Of a stretch of 50,124 nucleotides of DNA, positions 36,061 to 44,697 are shown piece by piece (the stretch's first letter is position 1; every line of letters begins with the position of its first letter). The DNA is from Hyphomonadaceae bacterium (GTDB lineage: Bacteria; Pseudomonadota; Alphaproteobacteria; Caulobacterales; Aquidulcibacteraceae), in contig JACMMP010000208.1 in the NCBI GenBank assembly GCA_014378995.1, forward strand, positions 1 through 50,124, read 5' to 3'. The notes beneath the pieces were generated by a model, which saw nothing but the letters and a program-made list of their open reading frames with translations, ran no database searches and was not told where the DNA came from. The position numbers and the translations under genes are program-made.

Positions 36061-36843
36061 ATGACTTACAAACCCTTCGATCTCACTGGCCGCGTTGCGC
36101 TCGTCACCGGCGGCAATGGCGGCATTGGCCTTGGCATGGCCGAGGCGCTGGCGCAGGCAGGCGCGGGCGTGGAGATATGGGGCACCAACGCGGAGAAGAA
36201 CGCGCGGGCGCTGGAGCAGCTCAAAGCGCATGGCGCGAAGGTGAACGGGCGCATCGTCGATGTGTCGAAGGAGGAGAACATCGTCGCTGGCTTCAACGCG
36301 ACGCTCGCCGAATTCGGCCGCGTCGATGCGTGTTTCGCTAATGCCGGGATGAGCAATCGTTGGAAAAGCTTTCTCGATATCGGCGGCGAGGATTATCGCC
36401 GGCTGATGGCGATCAATCTGGATGGCGTGATCTGGACGCTGCGCGAAGCGTGCCGCCACATGAAAGCGCGCGCCGAAGCCGGCGATCCGGGCGGCTCGGT
36501 GGTGGCGGTGGCGAGCCTCGGCGCGCTCTTCGGCGCGGCGCGCAACCAGGACTACACCGCCACCAAAGCCGCGGTAATTGCGGTCACTAACGGCATCGCG
36601 GTTGAGTTCGCGCGCTACGGCGTCCGCGCCAATTCGATTCTGCCCGGCTGGATCGCAACGGACATGACGGGCGCCGCGCAGGAGAACGACGCCTTCACCA
36701 AGAACGTCATCGCCCGCGTGCCGATGCGGCGTTGGGGCAAGCCGGAGGAGTTCGGCGGCATTGCGGTCTATCTGGCCAGCGATGCGAGTTCGTTCCATTC
36801 CGGCGACTCGATCCTCCTCGACGGCGGCTATAGCAAGTTCTGA
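36061..36843 (+). CDS. Short-chain dehydrogenase/reductase
   Basis: A 260-residue classical SDR with the cofactor motif TGGNGGIGLG (residues 16-25), NAG near residue 95, the catalytic Ser in VAVASLGALFG, and the YTATK active-site motif. The PGWIATDM segment is also typical. Asp rather than basic residues after strand 2 cannot be judged well, so NAD or NADP is open. The substrate is unknown. ATG 36061 fits the family; the open frame upstream to 35977 adds sequence unlike an SDR. Confidence 0.88.
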   Translation: MTYKPFDLTGRVALVTGGNGGIGLGMAEALAQAGAGVEIWGTNAEKNARALEQLKAHGAKVNGRIVDVSKEENIVAGFNATLAEFGRVDACFANAGMSNRWKSFLDIGGEDYRRLMAINLDGVIWTLREACRHMKARAEAGDPGGSVVAVASLGALFGAARNQDYTATKAAVIAVTNGIAVEFARYGVRANSILPGWIATDMTGAAQENDAFTKNVIARVPMRRWGKPEEFGGIAVYLASDASSFHSGDSILLDGGYSKF

Positions 36844-36848
36844 TGCGT

Positions 36849-38216
36849 TTAGCCTGCCGCGGGCGTCGTGGCCGCCGCCGGTGCGCCGAGCCTGCGCTTG
36901 AACGTGCGCGAAAGCAGCCACATCGAGAGCGCGCATTGCATCATGACGGACGCGACCGAGAGATACCAAACGTGTTCGAGCGTCATGAACGGCTGATAGG
37001 ACAGCCAAATCGCCGGCGCGACGAAGGTGATCGTCCGGGTGGCGCTGGCATAGAGGGAAGGGCGCGTGTCGCCCATGCCCTGAAATAAGCTGCCGGCGGC
37101 CATCACCAGGCCGCTAAACACAAAATTCCACGACACGATCTGCAGATAGAGCACCGTGATCGCCAACACTTCGGGGTCGTCAGTGAATTCCCGCACCATA
37201 AGTTCCGGCGCGATGTGGCAGAGCAGGGAGAGCGTGAGCATGACGGCGGAGCCGATGATCGCCGTTTGCTTGAACGTTTCGCGCACCCGGTCGTAATTTT
37301 TAGCGCCGAAATTTTGCCCAGCGATCGGCGCTGCGGCGAACGCGATCGCCATCGCCGGCAGGAAGATCGATTGCATGATGCGGCCGCCAATGCCGAAGCC
37401 CGCCTGCGCCTCGGCGCCGAAACCGCGGATTACCCAATAAATCACGACGAAGATCACGAACATCAGCAGGAATTCGAGCGAGGTCGGCAGGCCGATATAG
37501 ACGATGCGCTTCCAGGCATCCAACCTTGGCTTCAGCGCGCGGATATGCAGGCGCAGGTATTTCTGCACGCGCGGAAACATGATCACGAGCCCAATCGTGC
37601 CAACGAGCGATGCGATGGTGCTGGCCCAGCCCGCGCCCGCCGCGCCGAGTGGAACGCCGGTGCCGATGCCGGCGATCAGCACCGGCGCGAGCGCGGCGTT
37701 GATCAAGACGGTTGCGGTTTGCAGCACCATGGTCGGCATCGTGACGCCCGCCCCGCGCAGCGCGGAGATCATTGCTTGCACCGGAAACATGAGCGCGAGC
37801 GAGGGGATGAACGCGTAGAGATAAGCGCGGCCCTCCGCGGCGCTGGCCGCGTCGGCGGTGAGCGCGTCAACCCCGGCGCCGCCAAAGGCGTAGCCGAGCA
37901 CGAGCATCAACACGGCGCCCGCGATCGACATCGAGATCGCCTGGTCGGACATCAGATTGGCTTCGGCTTCGTTCTTGGCGCCGACCGCCTGCGCCACCGT
38001 CGCCATCACGCCGATGCTGATCATCTGCGACGCGGCCAGCGCTAGAAAAAAGACGTTGCCCGCTGCGCTGACGCCGGCGATCGCCGCATTGCCGAGGCGC
38101 GAGACGAAGTAAAGATCGATGACGAAATAGAGCGTCTGAAAGATCAGGCTGAGCCCGATGAAGCCCGCCATGCCCAGCAGATGTGCGGTGATCGACCCTT
38201 GGGTGAGATCACGCAC
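36849..38216 (-). CDS. MATE-family efflux transporter
   Basis: A 455-residue multidrug and toxin extrusion protein with 12 predicted helices. It has the N-terminal MATE pattern RDLTQGSITAHLLGMAG. MATE proteins export cationic drugs using a Na+ or H+ gradient; the substrate is unknown. The GTG start directly abuts the stop of the DUF1330 gene (TGA then GTG), so the two are translationally coupled. It is the last gene of a minus-strand run with terC, a lipoprotein and DUF1330, and converges with the SDR gene. Confidence 0.9.
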   Translation of the reverse strand: MRDLTQGSITAHLLGMAGFIGLSLIFQTLYFVIDLYFVSRLGNAAIAGVSAAGNVFFLALAASQMISIGVMATVAQAVGAKNEAEANLMSDQAISMSIAGAVLMLVLGYAFGGAGVDALTADAASAAEGRAYLYAFIPSLALMFPVQAMISALRGAGVTMPTMVLQTATVLINAALAPVLIAGIGTGVPLGAAGAGWASTIASLVGTIGLVIMFPRVQKYLRLHIRALKPRLDAWKRIVYIGLPTSLEFLLMFVIFVVIYWVIRGFGAEAQAGFGIGGRIMQSIFLPAMAIAFAAAPIAGQNFGAKNYDRVRETFKQTAIIGSAVMLTLSLLCHIAPELMVREFTDDPEVLAITVLYLQIVSWNFVFSGLVMAAGSLFQGMGDTRPSLYASATRTITFVAPAIWLSYQPFMTLEHVWYLSVASVMMQCALSMWLLSRTFKRRLGAPAAATTPAAG

Positions 38217-38507
38217 TCAGAGGCCTTTGATCAGCAGCACCACCGCATCAGCGCCGGCTTTGCGATCGACGGCGATCTCGTTGTACTCGGGCGAGGTCGC
38301 CCAGGCGCGGAACGCGGCCGCGTCAGCGAACTCCATCAGCACAACCTTGTTGCGGTCCCACCACGCGCCTTCGAGCACGCGCGGCGCCTCGTCGGCGGCG
38401 AGCAGCTGGCCGTTATATTGCTCAAGCACCGGCATGAAGCGCGCCATGTAGCGGGCGTAGCGCTCACCATCGTGAACGCGCAATTGCGCCAGCGCGTAGA
38501 CGCTCAT
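38217..38507 (-). CDS. DUF1330-family protein
   Basis: A 96-residue protein of the DUF1330 (ferredoxin-like, ABM-related) family. It opens YALAQLRVHDGERYARYMARF and has the KVVLMEFADAAAFRAWATSPEY segment typical of it. No catalytic role is established for the family. It ends where the MATE gene begins and starts three bases after the stop of the lipoprotein gene, so the three are very likely one operon. Confidence 0.85.
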   Translation of the reverse strand: MSVYALAQLRVHDGERYARYMARFMPVLEQYNGQLLAADEAPRVLEGAWWDRNKVVLMEFADAAAFRAWATSPEYNEIAVDRKAGADAVVLLIKGL

Positions 38508-38510
38508 CGC

Positions 38511-39053
38511 TCAGCCCCGGCGGAAGCGCAGCCGCGCGCAGACTTGGTCGGGGCTAAAGGGGATGGCTTCCATTTGCCCATCCGGCCGCGTCTCGAACTG
38601 GATCTCCTGCTTCAGGCCGACAATGTGCACCGCGCCATCGGCGGCTTCGTGATAGCCGAGCGTCGCTGGGCCTTCCGCGCCGCAAATAAACGGCGCGCCG
38701 CTATTCTGCGCTGGTGTGGCGCGATACAGCACCGGCGCTTCCTCGCCGAACAGGCCCATGATTTGCGCCAGCGCGCCGCCGGGCTGCTGCGCCATCAGAT
38801 CGTCATTGGTGTGGTTGCCTTGCTGGAAAGTCATGGCGCGCCCATCGGCGTGGCGCAGCGACAGCACGACGAGCGGATCCATACCTTCTTGCGCGGCGTG
38901 GGTGGTGAAGTCCGCCGTCAGGCGCTCGCCGGCTAGCAGCGAGGTCGAAGCGTCGGCCGCGACCAGGGCGGAGGTCGTGGTCGTGCCGCCGCCCGGCATG
39001 GCGCAGGCGCTTAAGCCGAGCACTGCTGCTGCGGCCATCAGAATCGAACGCAT
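38511..39053 (-). CDS. Putative lipoprotein
   Basis: A 180-residue protein with a lipoprotein signal: hydrophobic residues 4-14 and lipobox LSAC with Cys17. A Thr/Ala-rich linker follows, then a compact domain with two Cys (FICGAEG and VCARLRF) that may form a disulfide. I do not recognise the domain. It lies between terC (30 bases away) and the DUF1330 gene on the same strand. Confidence 0.72.
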   Translation of the reverse strand: MRSILMAAAAVLGLSACAMPGGGTTTTSALVAADASTSLLAGERLTADFTTHAAQEGMDPLVVLSLRHADGRAMTFQQGNHTNDDLMAQQPGGALAQIMGLFGEEAPVLYRATPAQNSGAPFICGAEGPATLGYHEAADGAVHIVGLKQEIQFETRPDGQMEAIPFSPDQVCARLRFRRG

Positions 39054-39082
39054 GTCTGTCCCTCCTCGGTAGGCCGCCGGCC

Positions 39083-39880
39083 CTACGTCTGTTTTTCCGC
39101 GGCTTTCTTCTTCTGGGCGCCGCGGGAGAGCATGTTGAGCCCCTCCACCAACGCCGAGAAGGCCATTGCTGCGTAGATGTAGCCCTTTGGCACGTGCACG
39201 CCGAAGCCTTCGGCAATCAACACCATGCCGATCATCAGCAAGAAACCAAGCGCCAGCATGACGATGGTGGGGTTTTTGTGGATGAAATTCGCCACCGGAT
39301 CGGCCGCCAGCAGCATCACCGTCACGGCGACGATCACGGCGACGAACATGATCGGCACGTGGTCGGTCATGCCGACGGCGGTGAGGATCGAGTCGATCGA
39401 GAAGACCAAATCCAGCAGGATGATCTGGAAGATGATCGCGCCGAAATTGGCCGCAACGATACCCTTTTTATCGAGTACGTCGCCGGTCGGCGTGGGATCG
39501 ACGCTGTGGTGGATTTCCTTGGTCGCTTTCCAGACCAGGAAAAGGCCGCCCGCGATGAGGATCAGATCGCGCCACGAGAACGCCGTCTCGAAGGTGGGCG
39601 TGCCGTGTTCATCGAGGCTGCCGACGACGCCGAGATCGAACAGCGGCACCGTGAGCGTCACGATAATGGCGATGGTCGAAAGCAGCGCCAGGCGCATGAC
39701 GAGCGCAAGGCCGATGCCGATGCGGCGCGCGCGCGGGCGCTGATGCTCGGGGAGCTTGTTCGTCAGGATCGAAATGAAGATCAGGTTGTCGATGCCAAGC
39801 ACGACTTCCATGATGATCAATGTGACCAGCGCCGCCCAGGCGGCAGGGTCGGAAAGCAACGGCGCGATATTCCAATCCAT
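39083..39880 (-). CDS. TerC-family integral membrane protein
   Basis: A 265-residue TerC-family protein with about seven helices. Acidic motifs in membrane segments are typical: [12 protein letters not shown] near residue 25 and [18 protein letters not shown] near 155-172. TerC proteins are linked to tellurite resistance and, in several bacteria, to manganese export during metalation of secreted proteins. No yybP-ykoY manganese riboswitch is recognised upstream. The leader overlaps the trmO remnant on the other strand. It heads the terC-lipoprotein-DUF1330-MATE run. Confidence 0.88.
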   Translation of the reverse strand: MDWNIAPLLSDPAAWAALVTLIIMEVVLGIDNLIFISILTNKLPEHQRPRARRIGIGLALVMRLALLSTIAIIVTLTVPLFDLGVVGSLDEHGTPTFETAFSWRDLILIAGGLFLVWKATKEIHHSVDPTPTGDVLDKKGIVAANFGAIIFQIILLDLVFSIDSILTAVGMTDHVPIMFVAVIVAVTVMLLAADPVANFIHKNPTIVMLALGFLLMIGMVLIAEGFGVHVPKGYIYAAMAFSALVEGLNMLSRGAQKKKAAEKQT

Positions 39881-39917
39881 GTCGGTAGATCCCTCTCAGG
39901 CGGCGTGATGTAAGGGA

Positions 39918-40064
39918 TTGCCGGCGCGGCGGGAAGGGCTTGACACCATCGACTGTTCGCCGGTGCTGGACGTGAAGCCGTGGATGGATGAGTTTGCGCT
40001 GCTTGGCGCCACGCGACAGTCACATTGGGCGAGCGAGCTGATGCGGGACTATTACAAGGATTGA
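39918..40064 (+). pseudogene. trmO: C-terminal remnant of a TrmO/TsaA-like tRNA methyltransferase gene
   Basis: A frame ending at TGA 40062-40064 reads GLDTIDCSPVLDVKPWMDEF and then QSHWASELMRDYYKD. This matches the C-terminus of short TrmO (UPF0066) proteins, where GLD-x-x-DGTPVLDIKP and a final ELM-x-x-YW region are usual. TrmO methylates t6A37 of tRNA-Thr with SAM. Only about 43 residues remain; an in-frame stop (39906-39908) closes it upstream, and terC begins 38 bases to the left. The usual Gly is Cys here. I read it as a decayed fragment. Confidence 0.72.
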
Positions 40065-40068
40065 AGCT

Positions 40069-40878
40069 GTGCAGCTGCCCATCCTGCGGACGCTTGCTTT
40101 GGTCGCGGTCGGGAACGCGGCCCTAGGCGGGCGCAATGTGTCGGGATTCTGGCCGGACGATCCGATCTTCCAATACACAGCGTCGCTAGATTTCATGGCC
40201 CCGCGCGAGCAGGGACCGCTCGCCCACGTTGCGTGTGGTCCGATCGTTTGGTTCGACAAGCTCAAGAAGCGCGGGTGCCGCGGTCTGCGCCTGCACGCTG
40301 CGCCAATGCAACAGAACCGAAAGTTGGGGCACATCGACGAACGCAAGCTCGTCGGCCTCGTCGGCGGCGGGCCGCGCTGGCTGGTGGAGCCTGTTTACCC
40401 TGAGCGCTCCGAGCTCTGGGAAGGCTTCGACCGCATCGGTGATCAAAAGGCGCCGGACGGCAAAATCTGGCTCAGCGCCTACGTGTTGATAGGCGAAGCA
40501 GATTCCGCTGATCGCGTCGATACCGATATCCGCGCGGCCAGCGAGGATTTGCGCCGCGCGCTCGTGTCGGCCGAGGAGGTGGCGCAGGACCTTCCGGGCG
40601 CGCAGTTTGCGGACACTTTTGTCGCGGCGCGGAGGGCACTGGAGGGCCAGGATCTGCCGTCACCGCTGCCCTTGCTTAAGTTCGCGCAGCTAACGCCTGA
40701 AGCAACGCGGTTGTTGAAGGCGACGGGCCGCGCTTGGGTGTTTGGCGGGCCGGGGAGTTGGAACGCTATCGTCCCCACGGGCGCCGTGCAGCCGCGTTAT
40801 GAGCAGGCGTCCCAGGTGCTGTTTGCATCCTTGCAACGCGCGGTTCTTGTGATCGGAAACTCGACCTATCGCGGTTGA
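40069..40878 (+). CDS. Unknown protein
   Basis: A 269-residue protein I do not recognise. It begins with a moderately hydrophobic segment (LPILRTLALVAVGNAALGG) that may be a weak signal or buried helix. A basic middle (FDKLKKRGCRGLRL) and an acidic/helical part (residues 140-200) follow. GTG 40069 follows AAGGA (40056-40060), which lies in the end of the trmO remnant, so the deletion that cut trmO may also have set this gene's upstream context. Its end overlaps the convergent small gene by 13 bases. Confidence 0.6.
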   Translation: MQLPILRTLALVAVGNAALGGRNVSGFWPDDPIFQYTASLDFMAPREQGPLAHVACGPIVWFDKLKKRGCRGLRLHAAPMQQNRKLGHIDERKLVGLVGGGPRWLVEPVYPERSELWEGFDRIGDQKAPDGKIWLSAYVLIGEADSADRVDTDIRAASEDLRRALVSAEEVAQDLPGAQFADTFVAARRALEGQDLPSPLPLLKFAQLTPEATRLLKATGRAWVFGGPGSWNAIVPTGAVQPRYEQASQVLFASLQRAVLVIGNSTYRG

Positions 40879-41102
40879 GGCTCGCGGCCGATCTCCAGCA
40901 AAGCTTGATACATCTCGTCGGCGAAGCGGATCACCACGATCCCAGCTTTCGCCTGCGTCTTCGCCGCCGACATCTCGACGAGCTCTGCGCCTAAGTCCGC
41001 ATCATCCGCGCCAGTGACCGCTTCAAGGACTCGCACACTGGCAAGCTCGAAGCGGTCAAGGGCGCTGGTGAGGGCCACGGCGGCGTGGGGGATCGCCGTC
41101 AT
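40866..41102 (-). CDS. Small protein, possibly flagellar-rod-like
   Basis: A 78-residue protein with two helices. Its ends loosely resemble those of flagellar rod/hook proteins: an N-terminal ALDRFELASVRVLEA segment and a C-terminal EMSAAKTQAKAGIVVIRFADEM segment, like the FlgC-type amphipathic termini. Similar mini-proteins occur in alphaproteobacteria away from flagellar genes, and no other flagellar gene is present here. No good Shine-Dalgarno is seen before ATG 41102. The assignment is tentative. Confidence 0.5.
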   Translation of the reverse strand: MTAIPHAAVALTSALDRFELASVRVLEAVTGADDADLGAELVEMSAAKTQAKAGIVVIRFADEMYQALLEIGREPQPR

Positions 41103-41190
41103 GTGAAGGAGTATGCACGAGCTGGTTTAACACCCTGTTCAGAAAGCTGGTGAATGGGTGAAAAACTATAAGTGGGGAACAGGGAATGGA

Positions 41191-41268
41191 GAGTAGGGAG
41201 TGGGGGAAAAGACGCGCGCGACACGCTGGCCTTTTCTTTCCTAACTCCATATTCCCCACTCCCTACTC
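41191..41268. repeat. Long inverted repeat after the MHS transporter gene
   Basis: GAGTAGGGAGTGGGG (41191-41205) and CCCCACTCCCTACTC (41254-41268) are perfect 15-bp inverted arms. A nested GAAAAG/CTTTTC pair (41206-41211 / 41231-41236) lies inside. The element ends three bases before the transporter stop codon. The sequence resembles the GGGAATAGGGAGTGGGG-type extragenic repeats seen in several genomes. It could act as a two-way terminator for the transporter. Confidence 0.55.
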
Positions 41269-41270
41269 CC

Positions 41271-42983
41271 TCACACGTGGATGTCCCGATCCTTCGTTTC
41301 CGGCCAGAAGAAGAAGGTGACCAGTGCGGCGATTGCGGTGATCACCACTGGAAACCAGAGTCCCATATAGATAGAGCCGGTCGCGGTGTTGATGGCGAAC
41401 ACGATCGCCGGCAACAGCCCGCCGAACCAGCCGGTGCCGACATGGTAGGGAAAGCTCATCGCCGTGTAGCGGATACGCGTTGGGAAGAGCTCGACCAAAG
41501 CCGCCGCTTGCGGGCCGTAGAGCGCGCACGCCGCCACGATGAACAGCGCCATCATGGCGATGACGCCCCATTTCTCGCTGAACACGCGCGCGACCTCGGC
41601 AAAGCTCCAGCCCTGCATCGCGCCGGACGCCGCGGTCGGATAGCCCGCGGTCGCCAACGCTTCGCGCAAGCGTTCGGCAAACGCGGCACGCGTCGCGCGA
41701 ATTTCGCCGGCGCTTTGGCCTACAGCGCTCACGCTTTCAATGCGGACATCCTGGCCGATGACAACCTCCGCCGTTTCTCCGATGGGCGCGTTCACGGTGG
41801 TGTAGGAAACGCCCGCGTTGGAAAGCGCGCTCCTGGCGATGTCGCAGGCGGTGGCGAATTGCTGCGCGCCGCCAGTGAGGTCGAGCTGGAAGGTGCAATC
41901 GTCAGGGTTTGCATACACGATGACAGGCGTGGTCTCCGACGCCTCCGCCAGCGCCGGATTGCCAGCGCGGGTGATGTAGTGAAAGCCCGGGAAATAGAGC
42001 GCCAGCATTAGCAGCATGCCGAACAGCATCACCGGCTTGCGGCCGACTTTATCGGAGAGGCGCGCAAAGAAAATGTAGAGCGGCGCCGAGATCAGCACGA
42101 CCGAGATCATGATGAGGTTCACGGTCTGGCTGTCGATCTTGAGAATGCGCTCAAGATAGAATTGCGAATAAAAGTGCGCCGTGTACCAGACAACGCCCTG
42201 CGCCATCATCACGCCGAACAGCGCCAGCAGGACAATTTTTAGATTGCGCCACTCGGTGAAGCTCTCTGCGTACGCGCGTTGAGAGACGTTGCCTTCGTCC
42301 TGCAGCTTCTTGAACGCCGGGCTCTCTTCGAGCTGCAGCCGGATCCAAACCGAAACCGCGAGCAGGCCGATCGAGACCAGAAAGGGGATGCGCCAGCCCC
42401 ATTCGCGGAACGCCTCTTCACCTAACCCCGCTCGCACGCCGAGCACGACGCCGAGCGCGCCGATCAGGCCGATCGACGCGGTGCCCTGAATCCAGCCGGT
42501 GGCCGCGCCGCGCCGGTGCGGCTGGGCGTGTTCGGCGACGTAGATTGCCGCGCCGCCATACTCGCCGCCGAGCGCGAAGCCTTGCAGCATGCGCAAAGCC
42601 ACCAAGAGGATCGGCGCCCAGACGCCAATCGTCTCCGCTGTCGGCAACAGGCCAATGGCGAAGGTGGCGAGGCCCATAATGGTGATGGTGATAAGGAAGG
42701 CGCCCTTGCGCCCGGTGGAATCACCGATCTTGCCGAACACCAGCGCGCCGATCGGGCGCACGATGAAGCCGACCGCAAACGTCAGCAGCGTGAACACGAA
42801 GGCCTGCGCGTCCGGTAGGCCCGCAAAAAAGTGCGTGCTCATCACCGAGGCGAGCGCGCCATAGACGAAGAAGTCGTACCACTCGAACACGGTGCCGGCG
42901 GCGGAGGCCGCCACCACTTGGCGCATCTTCGAAGGCGATACGGCAGGGCTGGTCGGCGGCGCGGGCGCGCTGGAGTCGGTCAT
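41271..42983 (-). CDS. MFS transporter of the metabolite:H+ symporter type with large inserted loop
   Basis: A 570-residue MHS-type (ProP/ShiA-like) major facilitator. It has the N-terminal FEWYDFFVYG motif (33-42), the loop GKIGDSTGRKGAF (84-96) and RMLQGFALGGEYGGA (131-145). Helices 1-8 end near residue 337. Residues about 338-470 form a soluble insert between helices 8 and 9 with Cys363 and Cys380, then the last helices follow. Typical MHS proteins are about 430-450 residues, so the insert adds about 130. Substrates may include dicarboxylates, proline or betaine; none is specified by sequence. Confidence 0.85.
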   Translation of the reverse strand: MTDSSAPAPPTSPAVSPSKMRQVVAASAAGTVFEWYDFFVYGALASVMSTHFFAGLPDAQAFVFTLLTFAVGFIVRPIGALVFGKIGDSTGRKGAFLITITIMGLATFAIGLLPTAETIGVWAPILLVALRMLQGFALGGEYGGAAIYVAEHAQPHRRGAATGWIQGTASIGLIGALGVVLGVRAGLGEEAFREWGWRIPFLVSIGLLAVSVWIRLQLEESPAFKKLQDEGNVSQRAYAESFTEWRNLKIVLLALFGVMMAQGVVWYTAHFYSQFYLERILKIDSQTVNLIMISVVLISAPLYIFFARLSDKVGRKPVMLFGMLLMLALYFPGFHYITRAGNPALAEASETTPVIVYANPDDCTFQLDLTGGAQQFATACDIARSALSNAGVSYTTVNAPIGETAEVVIGQDVRIESVSAVGQSAGEIRATRAAFAERLREALATAGYPTAASGAMQGWSFAEVARVFSEKWGVIAMMALFIVAACALYGPQAAALVELFPTRIRYTAMSFPYHVGTGWFGGLLPAIVFAINTATGSIYMGLWFPVVITAIAALVTFFFWPETKDRDIHV

Positions 42984-43003
42984 CTTACGTTTCCCCCCAA
43001 GTG

Positions 43004-43027
43004 CGATTCGGTTCGTTGTTCGAATCG
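43004..43027. promoter_or_regulatory. Inverted repeat upstream of the MHS transporter
   Basis: CGATTCG (43004-43010) and CGAATCG (43021-43027) are 7-bp inverted arms with a 10-base spacer. They lie 21-44 bases before the transporter start, between it and the thioesterase gene end. It is a candidate operator or transcript-end hairpin for the upstream thioesterase gene. The CGATTCG arms include GANTC-like sequence, the CcrM methylation site in this class. Confidence 0.3.
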
Positions 43028-43037
43028 TCGTGCGCTC

Positions 43038-43907
43038 TCAACTTTGCGCTCGCTTTAGCTCTTCTTCGTAGTTGGGATTGCGGCGGCAGAACAGCATCGA
43101 GCCGCCGGACGCAACAAGTTCGCCGCCTTCGCTCCACAGCCGAAGCGTCGTGCCGATCACGCCATCACGCGCAACAGGGGCTGCGGCGTCGACCAGCAGC
43201 CACTCGTCGGTCTCGGCGAATCTGTGAAATTGGACATGCAGGTCGAGGTTTGGGCCGAGATAGCGCCGTGGCCAGGGGTGCGGCGCGGCGGCGGCGTTCC
43301 AAGGCCCGAGATCCATCCAAAGTACAATGCGCGCTGCCGCCAGGGCTTGATCGAATTGCGCAGGCGGATCGTTGAGCCGCATCCATGTTTGCCAGATCGG
43401 CGGGCCCGTCGGTAAATCCGGTAGGCTTGGCCTTGCTTCGACGCTTCGCCAATAGGGGTACCAGTCCGCATAATTGTCGAAAATCTCGGCGAAGCTTTTC
43501 AGATGCGCAGGCTTCCGCACGTCGGGGGCTTCAGCCGCCTCGTGCTCTAGTCCCGGCATGCCGTCCTCAGTCAGCCAAAGCGATGCGCTGACGAGCTCTT
43601 CTCCGTCTTGCACCAGCTTCGCCCGCAACGCCTCGCTGCGCTTGCCGGCGCGAACACGCTCGACGACAACCTCCGCCGCGTCGAAGCGGCCAGCCTTCAA
43701 GAACTGACAGTGAAACGCCGCCGGCCTCGGGAGCGCGGCGCTCTTGCACATCGCGCGGAGCGTAATCGCCGCCACGTAGCCGCCGTTAGGGCCCCACACC
43801 GCCCAGTCAGGCGACAGGTTCACCGCATAGCGGTGGTCCGAAGCCGTGGAGTTGGGCCTCGTATCGCGTTCGAAGTTGCCAATCCCCACGACATCTCCCA
43901 GCGCCAA
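43038..43907 (-). CDS. Acyl-CoA thioesterase, double hot-dog (TesB-like)
   Basis: A 289-residue thioesterase-superfamily protein with two hot-dog halves. The N-terminal half has WAVWGPNGGYVAAITLRAM (about 35-53) and the C-terminal half has LDLHVQFHRF followed by WLLVDAAAPVARDGVIGT. It should cleave acyl-CoA to free acid and CoA; chain-length preference is unknown. It is divergent from atpH, and the 217-base gap between them must hold the atp promoter. No confident -35/-10 pair was recognised there. Confidence 0.86.
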   Translation of the reverse strand: MALGDVVGIGNFERDTRPNSTASDHRYAVNLSPDWAVWGPNGGYVAAITLRAMCKSAALPRPAAFHCQFLKAGRFDAAEVVVERVRAGKRSEALRAKLVQDGEELVSASLWLTEDGMPGLEHEAAEAPDVRKPAHLKSFAEIFDNYADWYPYWRSVEARPSLPDLPTGPPIWQTWMRLNDPPAQFDQALAAARIVLWMDLGPWNAAAAPHPWPRRYLGPNLDLHVQFHRFAETDEWLLVDAAAPVARDGVIGTTLRLWSEGGELVASGGSMLFCRRNPNYEEELKRAQS

Positions 43908-44124
43908 GCCGTAACGTGCGCCTCAATCGGCGCTTTTGTCGCTGATGCGCCGCCGCCTGGGCCGGTTGTCAAGCCAGAACGCACCATGGTACTTCGCGCG
44001 CGCGTCAAAGACCCCGCGCGATCGGTTCGCCGCGGCGCTTTGGCGTTTGGGTTTTCCCCAAGCGGCGCAATCGAAGCGGCGGGCGTCCCGAGGGACCGCT
44101 CGCGGCGGCAGCAGCGAGACAGAC

Positions 44125-44685
44125 GTGGCAGAATCCTTCGAGCGCGGGGCTTCCGAAGCGGCATCGCGCTATGCGCTGGCCGTTTTCGATTTAGCCAAGC
44201 AGGCCAAGGCCTTAGATGCGGTAGAGCAGGATTTCGCCAAGTTCGCCGCGGCCTGGAAGGAAAGCGCTGACCTGCGTAATGCCGCCCGCTCGCCGCTGAT
44301 CGATCCGAAGGAGAAGGCCGCAGCTTTGACCGCAGTGGCCGCCAAGCTCGGGCTTTCCGATCTGGGGCGGAAAACTATCGGCGTCGCCGCACAGAACCGC
44401 CGCGCCAGCGAACTGCCGGGCATCTTCGCCGCGTACCGCGCGCTGGTTGCGCGCGAGCGGGGCGCCCGCCAAGTCGAGATCGTCTCGGCCCGTCCGCTCG
44501 GCGAGACCGAAAAATCCGCCATCGTCGAGGCGCTGGGCAAACAGCTCGGCGCCAAGGTCGAGGCCGAAACGAGTGTCGATGACAGCCTGATCGGCGGCTT
44601 TGTCGTCCGCGTCGGCTCGCGCCAGTTCGACGCTTCCGTCAAAGCCAAGCTGGACGCGCTGCGTCTCGCACTGAAATCCGCCTAA
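44125..44685 (+). CDS. atpH: ATP synthase F1 delta subunit
   Basis: The delta subunit links F1 to the peripheral stalk. The 186-residue product has the six-helix N-terminal domain (RYALAVFDLAKQAKAL) and the C-terminal SLIGGFVVRVG motif (about 156-166) typical of OSCP/delta. GTG 44125 is chosen because the encoded start and length then match the family; the frame stays open to 43936, but that sequence is not delta-like. It heads the operon atpH-atpA-atpG-...-atpD-...-atpC, with atpA 12 bases after its stop. Confidence 0.94.
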   Translation: MAESFERGASEAASRYALAVFDLAKQAKALDAVEQDFAKFAAAWKESADLRNAARSPLIDPKEKAAALTAVAAKLGLSDLGRKTIGVAAQNRRASELPGIFAAYRALVARERGARQVEIVSARPLGETEKSAIVEALGKQLGAKVEAETSVDDSLIGGFVVRVGSRQFDASVKAKLDALRLALKSA

Positions 44686-44697
44686 GGGGTAAGAAGC

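Noticed and set aside
43936-44124. In-frame extension of atpH upstream
   Set aside because: The added residues are Arg/Pro-rich and unlike the delta subunit, and the GTG at 44125 gives the normal family length.
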